Source: Mytilinidion resinicola (taxonomy: Eukaryota > Ascomycota > Dothideomycetes > Mytilinidiales > Mytilinidiaceae). From it: 64,000 nt of DNA. The stretch is from assembly GCF_010093595.1 (NCBI RefSeq), contig NW_022985446.1, positions 186,001 through 250,000 of the forward strand, in the 5' to 3' direction. The number at the start of each line of letters is the position of its first letter. The first letter of the stretch is position 1. This document shows, piece after piece, positions 1 through 10,422 of this stretch. The translations under genes were made by a program, and so were the position numbers. The notes beneath the pieces were generated by a model. It searched no databases and had not been told where the DNA came from. It saw nothing but the letters and a program-made list of their open reading frames with translations.

Positions 1-670
1 GCGTGGACTTGGCCTTCTGGGTAGATACTCACGTGCTCCTGCGCTATGTTTCATTTGGTATAGCATTGTAGTCCGCAATAATAGAGGACCCGTGCTATAG
101 ACTTGTGGACATGCATTTCAACCCCGTACTTTTTATAAATTAGTAAAATCTTGTAAAACTATATTATTTTTATAAATATTACCTCGTAGGTAGAGGAAGC
201 TCCTCGTCCAATACAAAGTTGGAGTAATTGCTGAATCCAACCTACTTTATCGATTTGTTGCCAAATCCACCACCCTACTTCCCAATCTAACCCTCCTAGG
301 GGGGGGACGCCGTAGCGGCCTTAGGCCTCTCATATTCATTTGCCTTTTGCCTTACCTACGATTGCGTTGTCACATCAGCCTCATCGCTTGGGGCATGTAG
401 CTAAGGGCTTCTGATTGGCGGTAAAAGCGAGGCGTGCATTTTGATCCATTCAGCTTATCGGTATTCTACTTGAGACACGTTTCTTTTTTGCATTGTCTTA
501 CACAGCATAATAAGTCTGTCGTATCTGTACCCTGGCAACATAAGCCTCCTACCAAGGAGATTGGTTTGTAGGCATCCTAAGCCATATACGTGCCAAAGCA
601 GTTGGACTCAGGTTGCAGCACTACAACCTAGGATCAACAACTCATATGCTAGAAAGCTACTCCGAACATC
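1..670. other. gene-free, AT-rich left edge
   Basis: No convincing coding exon is seen. Positions 128-185 are almost pure A/T, and the decamer ttttataaat occurs twice there, which suggests a decayed (possibly RIP-mutated) repeat. A run of G at about 300-307 precedes a GC-rich patch. This interval may hold upstream exons of the CHAT gene, but none could be joined in phase. Confidence 0.5.
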
Positions 671-751
671 AGCTGTAGAGAACACAGCTGAGATCTTAGC
701 TGTGGAGAGCCCAGCTGAAAACTCAGCTGTGCAGTGTTCAGCTGAACTTAC
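671..751. repeat. 27-bp tandem repeat, three copies
   Basis: The pentamer agctg starts at 671, 686, 698, 713, 725 and 740, so spacings alternate 15 and 12. That defines three 27-bp units (671-697, 698-724, 725-751), each with two CAGCTG-type palindromic cores. On the plus strand the array lies in a short open frame and would read as a nine-residue period of S/L-A-V-E/Q-x-x-A-E-x. No gene model could be attached to it. Confidence 0.8.
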
Positions 752-1019
752 TAGCGCGCTACCCAGGGGGTGGCCCCCCTTCCTTCCCCTAGTATATATA
801 CAACTAGCTAGACGTCTATAGAAATCAGAGTTCACATCAATTTCAACCTGAGTGTTGGGCATACTTAACAGAACACGAAGGCGCTGCCATAATAGCAGAT
901 ATGAACCCACTAGCGGGTGTCTAACAGGTACTCATGACATGCACACAACTAAGTCGAAGCAGGCTTGGTAAGCAGTAAATATACTTTGATTTAATCCGCG
1001 TGGCGACTTACAGGGCTAG

Positions 1020-3344
1020 CAGGGAGCTGCCCTTTTTGTTCTGTACCAGGCGCAAGGCCATATTCAAGATCTTGAAAGAGGAATTCAATATTGGGAGAGT
1101 GCCATTTCCATTACCCGTGAAGATGAAGTGGAGCGCGCAGAAAGAGTTGGCAACTTGGGAGGCACGTATTTGAAGCGTTGGGCGAGGTTGAAAGTGCCTA
1201 AAGACCTAGAAAAAGCCATTGAACTAGGCAGATCAGCAGTGGACAACACACACAAGGACCCGAGCCATGAACCGAAAATATTAGACAGTCTGGCCTGTAT
1301 GTTGCGTGCAAGATGCGTCGATGCACGCGAACATTCCAACAAAGCGGATCTTGAAGAAGCAATTCGGTTCTGGAAACTCGCCATGCGTCTGGCACCGCCC
1401 GGCAGGCCAGAAATGGGACAGTTCTACAGCAACCTCGGGACAGGGCTCGAAACTCTGTATGAACATACTAAAGATGTAGAAGACCTTCGAGAAGCAATAT
1501 TGTATTGGAACCAAAGCGTGGGCCTGACAGATGGTAAAAGTCCACCGAAAGTCGATAGAGCCACTAACCTCGGGCATGGATATATTAAGCTGTTTCGCCG
1601 GACCATGGACAGGTTCTACCAAGAAAGAGCCCTGGATTTATTCATCCAATGTCTCCACAATTTCAACGGAACGCCCTTGGAACGCTTGCTTGCTGGTCTG
1701 AAAGCGGCAGATGTTGCTCAAGAAAACAAAGAGTGGAACGACTGTGCAAAGTATCTAGCGGAATGCATTGACCTACTGCCGGAAGTAGCGACTCCATCCA
1801 ATTCACAGAATGATCTGGAGCATGTTCTAAGTCAGCTTGCTGGACTTGGTCCCAGAGCCGCAACCGTATACCCCCGTGCCAACAGATCCGCAACCGAGAG
1901 TCTACAGGCGCTGGACAAATGTCGCGCGGTCATAGGCAGCTTGATGATCGACTCTAAGTCGGATTACTCCCTTCTAAAAGAACATCACCCTGGCCTAGCG
2001 GCTGAGTATAAAAGTCTACGTGAATCTATCTCAAAGGGGACGCTCTCATCCACTCTTCCGGGTGTCGACGCCGATGTGGACTCTTCGATTACCAATCTTG
2101 CTGTAACATCGGAAAAGCGCCTCCGAGATATGCATCGGATCAGCCAAGTTCTGAGTGAGATTAGAGAAAAACCTGAGTTTGAACGCTTCCAACTGGCACC
2201 GAGTGAAGCCGATCTGCTGGCTCTAGCTCAAGATGGCCCCATTGTTTGTTTTAACGTGACCGACTTGGCCAGCCACGCATTCCTCGTCAACTGTGAGCGT
2301 ATCTGGGCGATCGAACTACCTCGACTAGTTGAGAAAGAAGTAGAAAAGCATGTTGCGACCAAGGTTCCGGGAAATGAAACGCGTAGAGACATCAAATTAG
2401 CCTCCAAGCTTAAGAGTAAGACTTCCGACGATACTAGAACAACTACTTTGGAGACGCAATTGGCTTGGTTATGGGACGTCGCTGTATGCCCAGTACTCCG
2501 AGAACTTGGGCTCTGTAAGCAGGATAAGGGTCATGCTGCGGTACCCCATGTGTGGTGGGTTGGCGGAGGGCCGATGGCGTTGCTTCCTTTGCATGCAGCG
2601 GGAAACCATTCCTCGGGATCGACAGACAACACGATGAGTTATGCCGTATCATCCTACGCGACATCTTTGAAGATGCTTCAGCACTCGCGAATGAAAAGTT
2701 GGAGGCCACTTACTGCAGACAAGAGTAAAATCCTGGTAGTTGCGATGCACAAAACACCTGGTATGGATCATCTGGAGTTGAAGGACGAGATCTCTGCCAT
2801 ACGAGCACTTGAAAGCCCATCAGTGGCGGTTCAGATCCTGGAGCACCCTCGAGTTGCAACGGTCTTAAAGAGCATCACAGAATGTTCCGCAGTCCACTTT
2901 GCATGTCACGCTTCTTCGAACAACCAGGAACCGTCCATGAGTGCTTTTCATTTGGGTAAAGCAACGATCGATACGTTATCGGTCAAGGACCTACAACCTC
3001 TTAACCACCAACTTTCCCAAGTAGCATACCTCTCGGCCTGCTCAACTGCCGAAATTGGTGCTCGGAGCTTGATTGACGAGAGCATCCATCTGGCAAGCAC
3101 GTTTCAAATGGTGGGATTTCGACATGTCATCGGAACGCTGTGGCCGGCAGATGATGAGGCAGCAGTCAAGATTGCAGCAGCCTTTTACAAGAGATTGACC
3201 GATGGGAAAGATGGAGACCATTCCGTTTTAAATGCTTTGCACTATGCTGTACTAGGTTGGAAGGGTCAGCTGGACTGCCGCCCTGGACTGTCCTTGGAGA
3301 GAAAGATTAGATTCTGGGCACCGTTTATTCATTTGGGTCCTTGA
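1020..3344 (+). CDS. TPR-CHAT protein, caspase-like His/Cys, 5' end unresolved
   Basis: The N-terminal third shows tetratricopeptide-type helical repeats with the fungal signature of alternating 'DLE.AI.YW..A' and 'NLG..Y' segments. The C-terminal third is a CHAT domain, a relative of caspases and separase. The presumed catalytic His lies in VHFACHASS (codon at 2907-2909) and the Cys in YLSACSTAE (codon at 3039-3041), followed by GTLWPADDEA, as in active members. The frame is open from a TAG at 1017-1019, and no ATG lies in the first stretch. Position 1020 or 1023 is therefore probably a 3' splice site (ctag or gcag), and earlier exons are missing or undetected. Fungal TPR-CHAT proteins usually carry many more repeats, so this copy may be 5'-truncated. 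Substrate and partner are unknown; a proteolytic or cell-death role is inference. Confidence 0.8.
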   Translation, partial: QGAALFVLYQAQGHIQDLERGIQYWESAISITREDEVERAERVGNLGGTYLKRWARLKVPKDLEKAIELGRSAVDNTHKDPSHEPKILDSLACMLRARCVDAREHSNKADLEEAIRFWKLAMRLAPPGRPEMGQFYSNLGTGLETLYEHTKDVEDLREAILYWNQSVGLTDGKSPPKVDRATNLGHGYIKLFRRTMDRFYQERALDLFIQCLHNFNGTPLERLLAGLKAADVAQENKEWNDCAKYLAECIDLLPEVATPSNSQNDLEHVLSQLAGLGPRAATVYPRANRSATESLQALDKCRAVIGSLMIDSKSDYSLLKEHHPGLAAEYKSLRESISKGTLSSTLPGVDADVDSSITNLAVTSEKRLRDMHRISQVLSEIREKPEFERFQLAPSEADLLALAQDGPIVCFNVTDLASHAFLVNCERIWAIELPRLVEKEVEKHVATKVPGNETRRDIKLASKLKSKTSDDTRTTTLETQLAWLWDVAVCPVLRELGLCKQDKGHAAVPHVWWVGGGPMALLPLHAAGNHSSGSTDNTMSYAVSSYATSLKMLQHSRMKSWRPLTADKSKILVVAMHKTPGMDHLELKDEISAIRALESPSVAVQILEHPRVATVLKSITECSAVHFACHASSNNQEPSMSAFHLGKATIDTLSVKDLQPLNHQLSQVAYLSACSTAEIGARSLIDESIHLASTFQMVGFRHVIGTLWPADDEAAVKIAAAFYKRLTDGKDGDHSVLNALHYAVLGWKGQLDCRPGLSLERKIRFWAPFIHLGP

Positions 3345-6300
3345 GTATTTCAGCTTCGGCATGGGGACGACTCCGAGGTGTATTCATGAGCTTCCATCGG
3401 CGAGCAGCCCGTACTGGAGCGAGAAGAAAAATGAAATCGAGAGGGAGAGAAAGCTAACGTTGATAAAGATGGAGCAGAAGGAATGTTTTAGTGACGTCAA
3501 AAATAACAAGCTTTGCAATTGACTCGAATTTTAGTACGCGTGTTATACACCGGTGTATTTTATGATGGAGCTTGTGCGGCGAGATAGCTTCCGTTTGTTA
3601 TGATCTCCTATCTCCAGAGCCCAACCTCGAACGATACCTTATATACCCATTATTTTCGAGCATCATTCGACTAACCAATAGAAAGGACGTAGGTAAATGT
3701 CTTCCCAGCCAATATCGAGCTTTCTTATGCGATACCTCGTGGTATGTTTTGTGTGAAGTCTTTGGCCATTGCTTGTGGCGCTCCAGAGTCTGTTCAAGAG
3801 TGTGTGAATACCATCTCATTTACTTGATTTACGCATGCCCGAACACTGCCGTCTAAGGACGGTTGCCTTGGCGCGTTCACTGATCCTCAGAGTGCTAAGC
3901 ATGCCATTTTTTTTTTCAGAGGTTCGGAGAGTTATACAAGCGCAGTAAACAGTGGTAAAGCGTGCGTAATTCCACACCGAGGCCAGTGCATCTAGGGTAT
4001 GCGGATGACTTCCGGTTCGAGGCAGAAATTTCGATGCAGAGAGGGTTTCGACCCTGGAGCGAGAAAGGGTGATCAGCGACGCTCTAGTTGATTAGCTATA
4101 TAGAGGTGTAGTGAAAGTTTGTGCCAAATCGAGAGAAGGTGCCGTATCTTCTCTGCCATAACCGAGACACTTCCTTTCTACTTTGCAATTATGCTTAGCA
4201 CCTAGAGCTTCAGTCGCACCCATCACGTCAACTCCTTCACAGAGCACGCATTATGGGAAAGGCGCCTGGTTGGTATCGTAAGTAGTTACACACATCTAGC
4301 CATTTCCGTACCTTGACTGACGCATGAGGGCGAGGCGACCCGGACGACGTGATGAAGATCGCTGCCGTTGAGTCTAGAGATTGAACGGATCATCGAGGCA
4401 GTTGCCGTTGCAAGCACTCGAAAACGGCGTCCGCCAGCCTAGCCCAACGCCCCCGAGGCTACAGTGGGAGAAGCCACTAGATCGTGAGAAGCGCTAACCT
4501 CCACAGACGGTAGCAACAGTAGGGTGGTGGAGAACGCATCCTTCGCACGCGTAGGAAGGACGTTGCATTTGGTATCTGGTTCGTGCCCTCTGAGCACCGT
4601 CATGGGCGGATGGGTGGACCACAGCTGTCAGTGCCTGTCATCTCACGTCGCGCGCTCGTCGAGCCGCATTAGTCGCGTTCTGTGCGACATCGAGACTTGT
4701 TTGCAGTGATGTCGTGATGTCCCTGCACGCCTCCGATGCCAAATGCACGTCGGAAGCTTTCTCTGATGCGTTTCAGCAAACGAGCGAGAAATGCATACCC
4801 GTATCTCGGTCTGGCCATTCCTTGCAGACGGATGTGTTATGGCGTTGCCGGTCTACGTTTGCATTCCAGGGAGTGGTTCGAGTGATACGCGAGGCGCAGG
4901 ACAGCCAATGCCAGGTGCAAGCATGAGAAGAGGAAGGAGGTAGCGAGTCTTGAGGTCATGGTCTCGCGGCACGTCGACCGATATAGCGATGAGAGATTTC
5001 AATGCGAATGTGGGGAGAATCTGTCTTACCCCGGACAAGGCGGATCAAGATGCGGACCTTGGTAGGCGGTTCTTAGAGAAGAGACAAGAAACCCGGAAAT
5101 GGTGAGGGTTAGTGCTGCAGGGTGCCGCGAAATCTCCTCCTCTTGCTGCCGGCGTCACACAAAAGTAGGCACAACGGCCTGTTGTAGTACCTGCTGGGTG
5201 TGCTTTGCAGGAGCCTGGTGGGATCTCTACCTTGTCCTTGAAGCTGCATTAGCAAGTATCTTTGTACATATAGTGGACGTTCTCCACGGAGCGAACTCCA
5301 CAGCGTGCTGGTATAAGTGTGACACTGGCAGGGAGTGCCGTGGTTATGGAGGTGTTGTTACTTGGAGTGGATTTTCGAGATACAGATCCGAACTTTGGCG
5401 CCTCATGCCCCTTGCCAGGTTTATGTAGATCGAGGTCAGGAGAGCGGCCCTAGTGAAGCTTCTTTCGCCAACGCAGCGCTTGCCATCATGACAGCGGCAG
5501 ACAAGCGTTTCGGGACGATGGTGGAGATGTGAAGCAGGATTCCTCGAGATGAAAACTGGGAAATAGTGATTGCCAATTTGGGGTTATTTTGGTGCCAGCC
5601 GTCAGTCCTGGTGTTTATTAGTGGGTCCAGACCCCTGGAGCTCGGGGCTTTCTGCTGTTTCAAGCGTCGGATGGCGAACGGTGAGGATATTTCCGGACGG
5701 CCATGCAGTCAGTTGCTGAAGCTGCAGCAGAGGTATAGGCGAGCAGGCCGGCGGAATTGCTCGCGGGCAATTGCCATGTGAAGCGGGCGTGCAGGAGTCT
5801 GGCCCAAAGAATGCCATCAGGGTCTGACACAGGGAACAGCTCCATTGCACCCCGGCTCGAGGCTTGCCGCAACGGGATTGCAAGATTGTCTTGGCTGCAT
5901 CGCCGTCGATCCGCCGTCGACACGCCAGCGGCAACGGCCGCGGCTGATTGGGAGGGAGAAGTCGATATCGAGACGGCCTGCTATCGCCCGCTGTCGCCCG
6001 CTGCAGCAGCTTGCGATGCCTGCTAGCCGTGGCGGGGCGCCGAGTGCTGGTGCAGCTGGTGCAGCTGGAGACGAGCTGGAGGCCGACCGACGAGAGGCCT
6101 CGTGCTCTGGCGGCCAGCAACTGCAGCACATCGGGCACCGCGGCGACCGTGTGTGACGAGCGAGAGATGACGGCGGCGGCGCCGATAAGCCAAATTGTCG
6201 CGGCGAGGCTGGAGCAGCAGCAGCCCTGAGCGCGGAAATTGAGCGTCTGCGGGCGGGCGAGGTGGCAGAGGGCGGCCGGGCGTGCTGCAAACGACGGCCA

Positions 6301-6720
6301 CAAAAGCCATCCGAGCAGATTGCGCGAGCCGGGGCCCTGGCCGTTGGCTGCGGTGGGGAACTGGTGGATTTTGGGTGGCGTGCGCGGCGCCGGCTCCAAT
6401 GGCATTATGGTGGAACCAGAGTGCTGAGGATGCATCTCGGCCACGAATCTCCTCGCTGGTCGGTTCCTGCGAGGAGCCGCCTGAACGACGTCCAGCGTTG
6501 CGCAGAGGGCATGACGACACGGAGCCCTTCAGCATTGCAGCGAGTCCAGCGATTTGTGGGCGAGCTGTGCGTGCTGGAGCCGGCGACGTGTGCGGTCTCA
6601 CGCCTGTCAGAAGCAGAGGGCGTGTGGCCGGCCAGCCTGTGAAATCGGGTGATGCGCACGTCAAAACAATGCCCTCGACGCCGCAGAAACACCCGCTCCA
6701 GCGCGCCCAGCCGTCAATTG
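3345..6720. other. 3.4-kb gene-poor stretch
   Basis: Only short or overlapping open frames on both strands are seen, without recognisable domains or consistent introns. From about 5600 onward base composition becomes strongly GC-rich and long frames open simultaneously on opposite strands (for example 5602-6444 minus and 6282-6977 plus). This is the expected artefact of stop-poor GC-rich DNA. It may be the distal promoter of the ECM33 gene. Confidence 0.5.
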
Positions 6721-6777
6721 AGGCCGTCGTCGGAGGCCGTCGTCGGAGGCCGTCGTCGCGGGCCGTCGTCGCGGGCC
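6721..6777. repeat. 13-bp tandem repeat
   Basis: About four imperfect copies of aggccgtcgtcgg (later copies ccgtcgtcgcggg) run head to tail, immediately followed by a second, heptamer array. Noncoding upstream DNA of the ECM33 gene. Confidence 0.75.
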
Positions 6778-6780
6778 GGC

Positions 6781-6823
6781 GTCCAGCGTCCAGCGTCCAG
6801 CGTCCAGCGTCCAGCGTTCCAGC
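6781..6823. repeat. heptamer tandem repeat (gtccagc)
   Basis: Five perfect copies of gtccagc (6781-6815) are followed by one copy with a single inserted T (6816-6823). It sits about 600 bp upstream of the ECM33 start codon. Confidence 0.85.
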
Positions 6824-7059
6824 GTGCATTCTGCCGGCCCTCCAGCTTCGTCCTGCCACACACCTTCTCCCCAGCGGCCCTCGGCGGCCCTCAACATCCA
6901 GTGAATGCCCCCACCGCGACAATTCCCCAGTCCCAACTCCCCAGCCAGCTGCCAGCCCGGTCGCGATCTGCCAATAGCACGGCCCGCCGTCTATCGCTAT
7001 CTGCACTCGCCACAAGCCTGGAGGAGAGCCGGCCGCGTTTAGCCCTGGCCCGTCGCTAG

Positions 7060-7429
7060 CGTGCCTTCTAGCCCGTGCTTCCTGCCTCCTTTTCGCCCTC
7101 ACCCTCTGTCCTCCTCTCCAGCAAAAACCCTCCACCTCACACTCTTCTTTCCTCGTCCACCGTCGCCAGTTCCCCCCAGCCGGCATTCGTTGAGGCTACT
7201 TCTTGCGCTTCTCTTCTCTTACACTCGCTCAATATCTTCGTGTCCCAATTCCATTCCCACCATATCGCACCAGTGCCGGTGCTTAGCATTTTAATCCAGT
7301 CTCCAAGGTTCGTATTCACCCTTGGCGCCGTCGAGCTACTCTTCAGCTCTTCAGCTTCGCTGCCCTTCTACTCGACAGCCTCGCTGACCTCACTGTGCAG
7401 TCCACGACTACAAGCAAACCCTCCTCACA
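7060..7429 (+). promoter_or_regulatory. pyrimidine-rich leader of ECM33
   Basis: Plus-strand DNA here is dominated by C and T tracts (ctcctctccagc, cttcttgcgcttctcttctc), the usual core promoter/5' UTR signature of highly expressed ascomycete genes. It ends with cctcctcacaATG. No TATA box is obvious. Confidence 0.4.
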
Positions 7430-8776
7430 ATGTCTCTCCTCACACGATTCGTCCTGCCCGCCCTCGCGGCCGCAGGCACAGCTGTCGGTATGTTACCCTC
7501 ATCATCACACGCTGTCTTCATCGACAGCGAGCCCTTTCCATCACCGCTGGCAGCAATTGCACCGTTGGATCATCTGGCTGACGCGTCCTCTCTAGCCGCC
7601 TCGTGCAGTGCTTCGGCGACCACCATCCAGAACCAGGGCGACGCGACCGCATTGGCAGCATGCAAGACCTTCAGCGGTAGCGTCGTCATTGCTACGGGCA
7701 CCACGGACCAGATCAACATTCCCAACGTGCAGAAGATCGATGGCGACTTCACCGTCACCAACGTGTCTCTCATCACATCCATTGGCGCCGACAGCTTGAC
7801 GGAGATTACCGGCAAGTTCACGCTGAACGAGGTGCAAGTCCTCACCAGCCTGAACTTCCCCCGTCTCGCCGCCGTCGACGACATTGAGTGGAATGCGCTG
7901 CCCAATCTGCAGCAATTGACCTTCACGACCACCGTCACCAAGGCCTCGACCATCAACATCCAGAACACTGAGCTTAACTCCCTCGAGGGTATCGATCTGG
8001 AGACTGTGGACACTTTCTACATTGCCAACAACCGATACCTTAACGACATCACCCTGCAGCTGACCCAGGTCGGTAACGCCCTGACTCTGGAGGCCAACAA
8101 CCCTGCCGTCAACGTTTCCTTCCCCAACATGATCTGGGCCAACAACATGACCTTCCGCAACTGCTCGTCCATCTCCATCCCATCCCTCGAGTCTATCAAC
8201 GGCTCTTTGGGATTCTATGGAAACGACATTGAGTCGTTCATCGGCGCCAATCTCACCACGGTCGGCAAGGATCTGTCTTTCGTCTCCAACACCAAGCTCG
8301 CCAACATCTCCCTCCCTCTCCTAAAGAGCGTCGGTGGTGGCTTCACTGTTGCCAACAACACCGATCTTGGCCAAGTTGATGGATTCACCTCTCTGCAGAA
8401 GGTCGTTGGCGCTGTTGACTTCAACGGTAACTTCTCTGAGTAAGTCTCTTCATCTGAATCTTTCATTATCGCGCTAACTCTTCTCAGTGTCGCTCTCCCT
8501 GGCCTCAAGGACGTCCAAGGTGCTTTCAACATCCAGTCTACCGGTGATCTTACCAAGCAGTGTGCCCACTTCTCGGATCTCAAGGACAGCTCCGTCATCA
8601 AGGGCGACTACGTCTGCGAGGGCAAGGTCTCCCATCCCGGCGGAGCTGGCACCACCCCTACGGCCACTGCCAGCGGTGCCAAGGCCAGCAAGACTGGCGC
8701 TGCCGGTCGCGTCGAGATCTCCTCGGCCGTGATGGGTGTGTCGGGTCTGATTGCTGCTTTCTTTGGGTTGCTCTAG
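7430..8776 (+). CDS. ECM33: Ecm33/Sps2-family GPI-anchored cell-wall protein
   Basis: Exons 7430-7487, 7596-8439 and 8488-8776 give a 396-aa product; both introns (GTATGT...CTAG, 108 nt; GTAAGT...TCAG, 48 nt) are canonical and keep phase. The protein opens with a signal peptide (LLTRFVLPALAAAGTAVA), then a Cys-containing ASCSASATTIQNQGDA start typical of mature Ecm33. Leucine-rich Receptor-L-like repeats follow, with many N-x-S/T sites. It ends in a small-residue stretch plus hydrophobic tail (VMGVSGLIAAFFGLL), as expected for a GPI signal. Family members are plasma-membrane/wall glycoproteins needed for normal wall architecture. The first intron falls at the signal-peptide boundary and happens to be a multiple of three, so reading through it adds 36 spurious residues. 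Confidence 0.93.
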
Positions 8777-10422
8777 AGAGTTCATGACGCTGGCGTTTCG
8801 ACAATAATTGCATAGACTAATTCGAGAATTATGTTTCTTCTTCGACAGCGTTCTGCATCCATCTTTCGAGGCTGGATTCGGGTCCCGAAGGCACGTAGCG
8901 AGCGAGTTCTGTTGGTGTTATGAGGGGTGGGGACGTTGCCGAGAATGGATCAGCTGTATGTACTTGGGCCACAGGGGTAGAAGTTTGGAAGTCCTAATAC
9001 GCGGCTCTCATGGCTGCTCATGCTACTAAAAGTCTTAGCCCGCTTTTGAGGGTGCCAGATACGGTGGACTGCTTATGGACGGTTTTCATGGAAGTGCTAC
9101 TCTCCTTCAACTTCGTGTCTATACATAGATCTGTCTCGTGTATGCAACAGCGAAAATGCATTTCCTTTTGGTACCAGCAAGGCATCCACCCAACCTCGTG
9201 CTTGTGTCGTGAAGCTCGATCCTCACGCCTGATTATGGCGTGCTGCTGCAGGACGGGTAGCGGCAAAGGATCGGAGGCATAGATTGGCCTTGATCCAGTG
9301 GTGCACTGCGCGCTGCAAGTAGAGACGGCTCTCTGCCAGTTGCGACCCGCGCGGCATCGGGTAGGTTTTCTAGGCCTGTATCACATTGTTCTGGCACTGC
9401 GTAACAAGAGCGTGGTCGAATCCACGACCGCCCCGCCTTTGCCAACCTCAGTTCTGGAAACCGCCACATCCCCAATGGCCCCCGGACACCTCAAGGCGTG
9501 CTCGCCCGCTCCATCGCATCAGTCGCTGCTTGCAGCTATTTGGCGCTCTCGCCCGCTTTGATCAGCAAGACGGCAGTTCCAAGCTGCCTCTCCTCATGGT
9601 CACACACCTTGGGACCGTCATTGCCCACATTCAGTACCCGTGACGGCAGCCCGTGTTTCTCATTTTCGTCTTGAGGCCTGGCGCTGCTCGTATCCAGGCT
9701 GGCTGCACGATCAGCAACGGGAACGGACAGCCTCCCTGCCTCCATGCATCGAAGCTGTACTGCCGTTGGCGGAGCGGGGTGGTGCTCTGGAGTACGTACT
9801 GGCGGTGAAAATGCATCAAGCATCGCCTTGCTTTTTCACTGGGCCCGCCACCCGAGCCTGTCCTCGTCCGGGGGCTTCTTCACAACCCGGAGGGCTCTCC
9901 GACCTTTTCTTCGTGTGCAACAGCTAAGTGATTTTCATATCCGTGCGCTGAGTTAAGGGCTTCATGCAAGGGAGTGCCACTGCCCAATTGTTTCCGGCAG
10001 ACAAGCGGCCCTATGCTCGATATATCACGAAGTACGACCCTACGATGTTCTGGAGGACCCCCCAGATGACCCAACAGTCTTGCACCCTCGAGCCTCGTCT
10101 GCAGTTATGCGTCCAATGCTGGCTGTAACCACAAGCCCGCCGCGATGAGCACATGCGATGCGGCCCCGCCGCACTGCGCTGGGGGCGGGTCACGTCTCGT
10201 CACAAATGCTCGCCAATCTCATCGTGGCTCACTCACACGTATAAGACGCCCGGTTTCGCTCCATGGCATTTGCTTTTCTCCATTCGTCGTCCTCGATTGT
10301 GCTGTCTTGCTAGCCTTCTGTCTTCAAGAAGCTCACTTTACGTTCGAGCTCTATCACACAGGCTATATCTTGCCCTAACATATTGTCGATTAATTCAAAC
10401 AACTCTTCTATACCTTACAACG
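8777..10422. other. 1.6-kb intergenic stretch
   Basis: Only frames under 100 codons, with no domain, intron or conserved-looking composition. The last 200 bases are C/T-rich and probably form the promoter and leader of the gene starting at 10423. Confidence 0.5.

Noticed and set aside
6023..7186. 387-codon minus frame, with overlapping long plus frames, in GC-rich DNA
   Set aside because: Frames are open on both strands together, composition is Arg/Pro/Ala/Ser low complexity, no domain or introns, and tandem arrays run through it.
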